Source: Phoronis ovalis
Lineage: Eukaryota > Phoronida > Phoronidae
NCBI GenBank assembly: GCA_028565635.1
Contig: JAOXYB010028578.1
Coordinates: 1-15,215, forward strand
DNA: 15,215 bases
Direction: 5' to 3'
Shown here: piece after piece, positions 1 through 9,400 of the stretch
Numbering within the stretch: the first letter of the stretch is position 1
Layout: each line of letters begins with the position of its first letter
Translations under genes and position numbers: made by a program
The notes under the pieces: model-generated
Databases searched by the model: none
What the model saw: only the letters and a program-made list of their open reading frames with translations
Told to the model about the DNA's origin: nothing

Positions 1-216
1 TGACTGCACATGAAAGAGGATTATAACTTTCAAGTATAAATTAAGTAGTTTTTCAGTAGTCTTCAAGTAGTGTCAAGTAGTATTAAGTAGTTTTTCAGTA
101 TAAAAATGGGCATTTTAAGTAGTTTTAGGGGTACCTAGTGTAAAGAGTGTTAATCATAATAGTGATTCTTTGATTATGGGAAATGTCTTTGTTATAAGTA
201 ATGTCCTTTATTTTAG
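1..216 (+). other. Partial intron upstream of e1
   Basis: No coding sequence is visible. The segment ends in a good acceptor (TCCTTTATTTTAG, ending at 216). It contains the AAGTAGT repeat patch listed separately. Its donor lies outside the window. Confidence 0.75.
31..123 (+). repeat. AAGTAGT short repeat patch
   Basis: The heptamer AAGTAGT occurs five times in about 80 bp (43, 65, 75, 85 and 117). It includes a 19-nt exact direct repeat, ATTAAGTAGTTTTTCAGTA, at 40-58 and 82-100. It is irregular rather than a clean microsatellite and looks like local slippage or duplication in intron sequence. Confidence 0.7.
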
Positions 217-458
217 GAAGTTGAAACCATTAGAGTTGAACTTCAGGCCAAATTGAAGTCTGCTGAGGACCGCCTTTCTGCTGTAACCTTGGAGAAAGAT
301 ACTGAGGTGCAAAAGTTACGCCAAGAAGCTCATCAATTGTCCTCTGAATTGAAAATTGTCCAGGAAAAAGCCGTTACTACAGCCTCAGCTACTGTCAACG
401 GTGATGTCCATGACGGTGAAAGTGCTAAAAAGATAGCTGTTGAAGAACATGAAAAAAT
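217..458 (+). CDS. RRBP1: Exon e1: coiled-coil segment
   Basis: The acceptor is TTATTTTAG at 216 and the exon begins in phase 0 with EVETIRVELQAKL. It has 80 full codons plus two bases. It continues through LEKDTEVQKLRQEAHQLSSE, a T/A-rich stretch (VTTASATVNGDVHDGES) that breaks the helix, and VEEHEK. I chose the donor GTTAGT at 459 because it leaves AT, which joins the first base of e2 (A) to make an Ile codon and keeps e2 in its only open frame, giving EEHEKI-LKESSKELEQ. Open reading continues past the donor into the intron to a stop at 550, which I regard as read-through. This is the only non-phase-0 junction in the window. Confidence 0.78.
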
Positions 459-3400
459 GTTAGTGTCTACACATGGGGTTATGAACCCCTGTTTTTCATT
501 AATCTTACTGCTAAACGTTATTCTTTGTATAGTTGCATCTGTTTCATTATAATAACTGTGGTACACAGATATTTGCTGGCTGATAAAATCTTCAAGACAT
601 GATCATGCTTAAAGTTATGATGTTTTTGAAATACTTTTATTGTAATTTTCTGAGAAATGCCTCATGTTGTTTATAAGACCTCCTTGGGGACTTAGTGGTT
701 AAAAGGCTGAACCACCACGCCAGCGGCCTAAGGTCATTCCCGGGTCACAGCTGAGTTTGTAACTGACATGTGGTTTCTCCTAAGTTGGTGCTGTATCAGC
801 CTAGACATGGATGTTAGGATAATAAAGCAGCCTATCATGGGCCTTGCTGGAAAGAAGGTCTAGACTTTGTCAGGTTGCCCACGTTAAATAGAATCATCAT
901 CTTTGTTATTATTTTAAATATTATATTAAAATTTATTATTTTAAACTTTATAGACTTGTGAAATTATCTTATCCTGTTTGTAGATTAAAAGAAAGTAGCA
1001 AAGAACTGGAGCAAATGAGAGTAGAGTTACAGACTAAATCTTCTCTAGTTGAGGAAATTAAAGCTGAGCTAGAATCCCAGAAGAAAAAGAACAATGTGAG
1101 TTTGACAAGTTTCAGCATCATAATCAAAGTTATGTCATATTTGTTATGACAAGTGTTGTTTCTATCATACTAAAAATCCTTTTGCATGTTTTATTTTGAA
1201 GTTCTCTTTTAGCCATATTCATACCGTAAAACATTTAACTTCCATGATAATTTCTTTAAAAAAAGCAGGAAGAAATTTGCACATACTTTGCTTTTAAAAA
1301 TGAACATGAAAATTAATTGTTTTACCACATACAAGATCAACATACACTGTTTAGTTGTGTGCGGCCTAAATGCCTTCTTTCCCACCAGGAGCTGAGAGAG
1401 AAAAATTGGGAAGCAGTAGATGCTATGTCACAAGCAGAAAAATCTGCTCTGTGTGTTCCTAAACTCAAAGATGACGTAAATGCTAAGCTTCTTGAAATTA
1501 GACAATTGAAGCAGGAATTGGACTCGCAAAAGAAACACAATAATGTAAGCAGACTGCTGCTTTACAGATTTATCAGATGTTGTATTTATTTGGTTCATAA
1601 ATGTTTTATGTTTCAGCACCTTAATGTTTAATTGCAATAAATATGTACATCTTTAGTTCTCTGATGCTAGGACCATTTCTTGTTACAGATTGCAGATGCC
1701 CCCAGTATATATTTTAGGGAATGTTAATTTGTAGATCTATACATTTCTATTGCATACTCAAGAATTTTAAAACTCATTGTACAGGGAATTCCAAAAACTT
1801 AAGCTTACAAGATTTTCAATTAAGCATTCTTGTAATTTTCCGTATCCAGTACTGAAACAAGAAATGTTGCTGTGTCTGATTATTATTAACTAACATCTTG
1901 TTAATTTTTAGGGAAATATTTGAAGCTAGAATTATGATGTGACTATTTGGTTTGATTTATTACCTAATGCTACACATGCTTGTGTTTCCCAGTATGCTGA
2001 ATAACTTTGATTTTTCTTGGACTCTAGTGCCAAGTCAGTAGCTTAAGTAGATTTGCATGCTATGTTTGTTATCAGTCTAATTGGAGTAGTAGTGTTATCC
2101 TAATGTTGTTTGCTCTTTAATTTCTTAACTGCTGTGGGTGTATTTGTCTTTTTAGTAGTGTGAACTTAATCACTATTTTAGTGTGACTGTACCTTTTTAT
2201 TAGGAACTTCAAGAGCAGTTTCAAAATGTCAGCCAATCTAACAAAACACAAGAAACAGTTAATGTAGACATTGTTCAGTTACAAGTACAGTTAGACAGTA
2301 AAAACTCTGAACTTTCAAAATTGCGCTCAGACAACGATTCCACTAAGGGTGATTTGAACAAAATTTCTAACGAATTAAAAACCGCAAGAACAGATTATCA
2401 AGGAGAAGTTGCAAAACTTCAAGTAGAACTTAAAACTACGAAAGAAAGCAAAAACAAGATGGCTGATGAAAAATCTAAATTAGCTGCTGAACTAGAAGGC
2501 ATCCAGCATAAGCTGAAAGAAGAAGTGAACAAATTGCAATCTGAGCTAAATAGCACTGTAGCTGATATGGGTAATATGGCGAAGGAATTGGAAACATTGC
2601 GAGGGAAAACTGGAAAACAGGATGATGATGAGACAGCATTGAGAGTTGAACTTGAAAGTCGATTAGAAGAAGTGAAAACACTGAGATTTGAAATCACAAC
2701 ACTTAAGAAAGGAAATGTTGTAAGCATTGCTGTTAGTAAAAGTTTCTCATAACATTATCACTCCAGATTACATAATGTTCATAATGATGCTACTAAGGAA
2801 AAAGTGCTTTTAAAATAGGAACCACAACGTTAGTCAGCAGTTTTTTTACAATTTTTATCAATTCCTTTAGTTTTTTCTACTTATTTCTCTTTCTGGTTTT
2901 CATTTTTGATATATAATGTGTACTGGTTTGTACTAGGAACAAAGTCAGGAAAAAGAAAAGCTAAATGAGTTTGCCATGCAGAACAAAGATTTATCAGAAC
3001 AACTTGCAAAACTTCAAGACCAGCTGGTGAATAGAATTGCTGATGTTGATAGCCTTACACAAGAACTTGAATCGCAACACAAAGCTAAAAACGTAAGCTT
3101 GCGTGCTTACAGTTCTTTGATTCTGTTATAATGTTTTGCTTGCATGACTGAGTGCGACTACATGTTTTGTTATTTCATTAAAAAATTAGATTCTATCTTG
3201 ACATATTGTCATAGATGAAAGTACCTCTTACTTGAGACATTACTAAGGTTACGTATATAGCCTCATTAACGTTACCTGAATCACATAGTGAGTGGGTAAG
3301 CACAAAATTATATGAAAAACAAATATAGATAGTGTGTATTAAGTCAGTCAAGGACAAATAGTCATTTACTTACATTATGCTTGAAGCATATAGTTCTTTA

Positions 3401-6400
3401 TGTTGTCCATATATATTGCATTTTAGGCATTAGAAGAACAGGTTGAGCAGGCTCGTCAGAGCTTATCAGAGTCTGAAAATAGTGCAGATGAAATTGCACG
3501 ATTACAATCTGTACTTGAAAGCCGGGATTCTGCAATTAAGTCGCTAAAAGAACAGCTAGCCATGGGAACTAAAGAAAATGATGTAAGATTTACCTCGTGA
3601 CGAAGCTTGCAATGCATGGCCTATTTTGAGCATGTGTATCATATTTAAGAATAATTTGATTTGATTGAAAATTTAACACTCTCGAGTCTTGATGTCCTAT
3701 GATGGAAAAACAAATGTTGAAATTTGTTTAAATGGCTGTTGTATTGAAATTGTCTCGCACTGGACTGTAATAAAAATCACAAAAAGTTGCATTGATGAAT
3801 TACTATTCATGCTGATGTATTCTTGATTTTGGTTGTTCTTGCTCTGCATGGCTTTATGATGCTATTTTTTTTGCAGTTTGCTATTTTCATATTGCTTCCT
3901 GGGTTCTAGTATTTTATTTTTAATAATGAGATTTGTGCTACTGCACTCATGTCCAGTAATTCTTGACATCACTAGGCTTTAATTAATGTCTCATCTTCAT
4001 TTCGTTTCTAGCTTCATCTGCAGTGTTCGTTATTTATTTCTATAACTAATCCATTTTGCTTGCTTCAGAAATCTGTTTATTGGTATGAGTTATTTTCACA
4101 AAGTTAGGTTAAGGTAAATGTAGCGGATTTTCACATTTTCAAAATAATATGCATAGCTTTAAACTCGTTTTTAAAATAAATTTCTCTGAGTTAGAAAATA
4201 GTGCACTTCAACTGCATTCTCTGCGCATTTGTGTTTTAAAACAGTATTCTGGCTTATTTAGTTCAAACTTTTGATTTATGCTTCTGGATTGACGACTACA
4301 AAGATAGAAGTATGGTTTCTGTTTTGTGCATGGCTGTCAGTCCGGCCTTTCCATTAATAGAATGTTAAGAAGTATTGTTTGAAATAAGATTGATTGTTTT
4401 ACATAATTTTAAAACAGGTAACAATTACTGATTCACAGTCTTCGCAACTCGTGTTAAAGTTACGGGCAGAAATTGAAGGAAAAATATCAGAGGTCATCTG
4501 GCTCTGTGATGAATTAGAAACACAGAAGAAAATTAACATTGTAAGATCCTGTCTGGATTTCCAGTGGAAATCGCACGAATACACTGTTGCCATTAGGTGG
4601 AACATCACTTTTGCATGATTACTTACTTTTTAGGCAACAGCTAACTGGTGGGATATTTCCCATTTGCTTCTTATTACTGAACACGTTAATATGGGTGCTT
4701 TATTTCATTAGAAATATGGACACTGTTTATTTATTGCTTTTGCATTATTTGACTTGCTTTGCTGTGATTCAACTTAATATGTAGTAATTGCTTCAAGATC
4801 ATTGTAATTACATGTAAGCTAGCTATAGGTTAACTATAGTGACACTCCAAAAGTCTGTTTTTGGAAATCTTCCTTTCTCTAGAAGCACTAACATACTGTG
4901 CTGTTACACTATGATATGAGATAATTAATTGTCTTTTTAGTCACAATAATTGTAGTGAGCATAAAGTATAGTATATAATAAAATCTTGACTTTTAACATC
5001 TATCATTTTGTTCCAACATATCAACAGTTAATTCAACTTGGTAAACATTAAGACTTGTGTTTTATTCTCATCACTTTATTTATTTAACATCTAACAAGCT
5101 TGTTTTAAAATTTAAGGTAAGATTTGTACTATCAGATAGAAATACATTTTGCTTTTGTTGGAAACTATATTTATGTAAATGATCATCTGTAATTTCTTTG
5201 CATTGGCAGGTTTCCTGGTGGTGTTGTTTTCTCGATAACCATTTCGGGTGCTCGTGGATATTTTGATGTGTGCTCTTTTTGTGGTTTGCTTATATACAGG
5301 AGCTAACAGAACAGCTGGAGAGGACGACCCAATATTGCCTAATTGTTGAACTTAATCAACGTCGGACTCAGATTAAAGAGTTTGTCGCAAATATCAGATA
5401 AACTCAAGTTATTTACCGGCTCTTTATGATGTAGTTTGACTGGCTGATTAAGTTTGCAGCTGCCGTCCCTCCCGTAGTTATTTAACAAGGCTTTGATGTT
5501 TTGTATCACAGTCTTGTGTCTACATTTGATCCTCATTGAGTGTGCTTTCAATATATTGCACACTTATTTAAAGTTTCTCTGCTTTTGATTTGAACAGGAA
5601 CAGAATCCTTCTGTACTGGCACTTGATGTTGTCAGTATTTGCCTGCTTATTACTTACATTATCATTAAAATTATAATTTGTGATTTTATTACCCTTCCAG
5701 GCTTTGAAGAACATTGATGTATATGGCATTGTGAATAGTACATAAAACAAATACATATGCTTGCTGAAGAAAAATCAGCATAATGTTTAATACATTTAAA
5801 ATTTTATACTGTTTTATGTATGTGCTGGCTTAGTTGCTTCTTTAGTGTTAGAAAAGTAGTTGTAATTAATGTACAAATGTGAAAACATCGAAAATTATTG
5901 TATAACATTAATAGTACTACAATTAATGTTTGGTTCATTACAGGATCTTAGAGAAAAGAATTATGAAGCAATGGATGCTTTAGAACAAGCAGAAAAGGCT
6001 GCTAAGGTATGCATACTTATATAGACCTCCTGTTCACTCGTTGTAAATGTATTTATCAGTTGGGTTAATTAAATGTGCTACTATAGTCCTTCGCACAGTA
6101 AATACTCCATACACTAGTGCTAGTAAAAACAACCAGTAAACATTGCAGTATGGAAAAACACTATGCACCAAAATAGCTTCCAGGCTACATTTATATACTC
6201 GATGTATATCATTTGAGACATTACTCTCTGTATTATCATGTAAGGCCCGTCTGTGATTAAAACAATTGTGAAACAATGGATAAATGAAATAATGATAAAG
6301 ATATGTTGAGATGTATTCTTGAATACATGGAATTTTTTTTACAGAATTCTAAATCTGTAACGGAAGATCCTGGCTATAAGGAGATGCTAACAAGGGTATT

Positions 6401-9400
6401 TCCTGAAGTAAAAGTTAGTACAACTAATCCAAAGGATTGGTTATCATTATATGAAAAAGAAGCTTCTAGTTATGTTAGCCAACTAAAATCTAGAGTTCAA
6501 GTAGAGGTAAGTTTATGTATTTAATTTGTTAATCTTGAAAAACAAAGAGGTAAACGCTTTCCACATCAACATTTTGCATACCTTTTGTGGTAAAATTATC
6601 AATCATAAGAAATTCTGACTCAGTTAGTTTGCTGCATAATTTAATTTAATTGAAATAATGACTCCTGAATAAGTAGTACCTTTTAACTGTTTCATTGTTG
6701 GTTCAGTAGTTAAATTGTTTGTGATACTATTTAATCTTTTTTATTTAGGATGAGAAGTCTAAGAAAGTGGAGACTGATCTACAATCACAGTTAGACCACT
6801 ACAAATCGGTTTTAGCAAATACTGTAAGTTTAGTGTATTGCATCTTACACTAAGTACAAGGACTTAATAATGTTAGCTAGATATTTTAGATATCTAACCA
6901 CTTATTTGTTTACCAGGAGTTTTCAAATAAAACTTTACTGTCAACTTTGAAAGTAACTGAACTAGCTTTTCCTCCCATGAGTAACCCAGGCTTGTAGAAA
7001 TTGTACTGTTTAGCACAAAACTGTGTTAGTGAAGCCCCAATTCCACTGATTAACCCCATTCAAATGTTGATACTTCTTACAGGAGGGCATGTTAAATAAG
7101 CTTCAGAATAGTGTCGAGTCAGAAGAGAAAAAATGGCAAATACGGCTACAAGAATCTGATAGTGAACTTAGTAAAACACAATCTGAATTAGACCATCTAC
7201 AGGATGAGTTAAGAAAAGTGAAAGGCAGCACAGAGGTCAGTGATGGTCTTTTTGTTCCGTCAAGTTAGTCACACACTTAATCATTGTCCTTTGATACTAC
7301 AACAAAATTATCACTTGTCTGGATTTAGCTAAACCGGTATGATAGTAATAAGAAAGGGAACTAAGAGCAAAAATAGTCTTTAATAAAATGTTTACACATT
7401 ACTCTTGGAACTCAGGAGATATCATAAAACTATTCTCAAGGAAGGTAGCTGTTTCCGTGATTTAAAGTTTTCCGTTGGGCATAGAATTTTGAGCATAGCA
7501 TGCAGTTTGATTTTATATTAAAAAATATTTTAGTTATTTGCATGTAGAGTTATTAAATCCTACTAGGTAGTATTTTGTTGAATAAATGCATGTTAGACAT
7601 AATTTTATCAAGCTGCCTTTAGTATGGCTTTATGAAAATGATATTCGTGAATGCTATTACCTTTGTTCCCTTCAGGACTTAACTAGTGTGGATTTTGCAT
7701 ATAGATGCGTTGAAAAAAGCCTCGATAATATTTTTAAAGAGGTAATGTTATAGATACAGGAACAGACAATGAGGGGATTGGTTGCAAATCCCATACAATG
7801 CTAGCTTATCAGATATTTCAAAGTTGAAAGGTTTTTGGTTTTATTATGTTTGCATGTGTTTTGTGGGGACGCCAATCTCTTTGTTTGGAATGAAGTGCAA
7901 AATAACTTTTTTTAAACATTTTCTTAACGTGTGCTGTTCATTTATATTAAAGCTAAACCAAAGACATAAGAAAAACTGACACTAAAAATTCACTAAAACT
8001 AGCTTTGCTTTCACTACGAAATGAAGTTTTACCCAAAGGCTTTAGTCAGTGCTGCAACTGAGCATTCTAGTTCCTTAAACACTGAGATTAACAGTACAAG
8101 CTTTAGTAGATTACTTCTCTTCCATGCTGGATATATGCATTCTAGTTATATTTGGCAGCGAATAAGTACATAGTTTCACTTGTCCCTTAAGTATTCTAAA
8201 ACTATCATTCATATTTATTTAGGTGATTAAGAAAAACAAGTTATGTACTGCTCCGCCAGTGTTAACCTTAGTTTTAAACCTTGCACTTACTACTAAACAG
8301 AGAATAGTTAATCCTTTAATAAATAAATAAATTCTCACACATCTTTTTTATCCGTGTAGAAGCCATGGACCCAGCTTAAACGATGCTCCGATTTAGTTTT
8401 CAAGGTAGTCTTAATTTTCATCTTTGTGTGTGCTAGTTTATAGTTTTAAACTTAAGAAAAGCAAAGCACTTTCGGCTTCAAGTAGATTTTACCAAAGGCT
8501 AGTTTGGGTGGTGTTTGAAATCCTCGTCTAGAAAGCTTTGAATACAATTTGATCAAACTGCAAATATATGAAAAATATCTCTAACTACCATTTCTTTTTG
8601 ATGGGTCGGCCTATGTTGTACCTTAAACACCTCTTGGGTATTGGTATATTCATACTCTCTCTTAATGAAAAAAACAAAACAACGCAAGTCAACTCTATAG
8701 AATGGGTAGTTTTGTAAGCATGTGGGAATGATTAGGCTCATTGGGTAGTGCAAGTAAATGATTGGTAATGTTAAAGTTGATAACTGTATTATGTTAAACA
8801 TATTAAAATTGCATGTTACCTCATGGTGACATAGTGCTTATTTACTTTTATTCTGATCCAATTTATCTATTGATCCCCAAACTTTGCAGTAAGCTGTACA
8901 AGTTACATATTATTTTCTAATGTTTTATTTTAGATTGCATATAATGGTTGATATTTGTTTTACTTGGTACCAAGAGTAAAACTCATCTTACTGTTTGAAC
9001 TTTTTATTATAGATGGAGGACAGAATTAAAGGCTTAGAAAGTAAATTAGCTGCTGCAGAAAGCGAAAAGCAAAGTTTACAAAGTCAACTTGAGCAGGTAT
9101 AAAGCTTAGCCTATTTAACACCTTCTGAATGTTGCCTTGGTGTACATATTTAATTTAGGCTTTAACAATGTCATACCTGCCATAGTTTTGATAATTAGTT
9201 TTTAGAAAGCTTTTCCTCTGTTAACAACTTATTTTATTATTTTTTTTGTTTGTTTCGTATTTTCATTTTTCTTCTCAAACGTCTGTTCTTTTTAGCAAAT
9301 AAATGACCTTAAATCCAAGCTTGACCATGATCAGAAATCAAAGTCAGATGAATTTCAAAAATTACAACAAGATGCTGAGATAAAGGATAAGGTACAGATC

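Larger units (their letters stand above)
4541..5943 (+). other. Intron 7 (1403 bp) with exon-like segments
   Basis: The donor is GTAAGA and the acceptor GGTTCATTACAG. It holds an apparently degenerate exon at 5300 and a possible 11-codon cassette at 5598-5630, both listed separately. A tiny segment at 5701-5718 (ALKNID, donor GTATAT) also has splice-like ends but is too short to call. The rest is A+T-rich and unremarkable. Confidence 0.65.

Noticed and set aside
459-552. Continuation of the e1 frame to a stop at 550 as a hydrophobic tail (FSLILLLNVILCIVASVSL)
   Set aside because: It looks like a membrane segment, but it lies past a usable donor at 459 whose phase exactly fits e2, and joining there gives family-like sequence. 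Retained-intron use remains possible but unsupported.
1681-1700. TTACAG/ATTGCAG followed by ATGCCCCCA and GTATAT as a microexon in intron 3
   Set aside because: The in-frame version depends on a poor acceptor, and the better acceptor gives a length that breaks the frame.
2419-2727. Minus-strand open frame of 102 codons
   Set aside because: It is antisense to e4. Its Ser/Leu-rich content is the reverse-strand shadow of an A-rich, Glu/Lys coding exon.
4009-4105. CTAG and CAG acceptor-like sites in intron 6 with short open stretches
   Set aside because: The frames end in stops or lack a phase-compatible donor, and the peptides are hydrophobic and unlike the rod.
7782-7979. 65-codon open frame with F/C/Y-rich sequence
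   Set aside because: It is intronic, A+T-rich, with no splice-compatible ends and no family resemblance. It looks like a chance frame.
8221-8330. TTTAG followed by an open frame VIKKNKLCTAPP in the intron before e12
   Set aside because: The acceptor is reasonable, but no good phase-0 donor exists and the peptide is not family-like.
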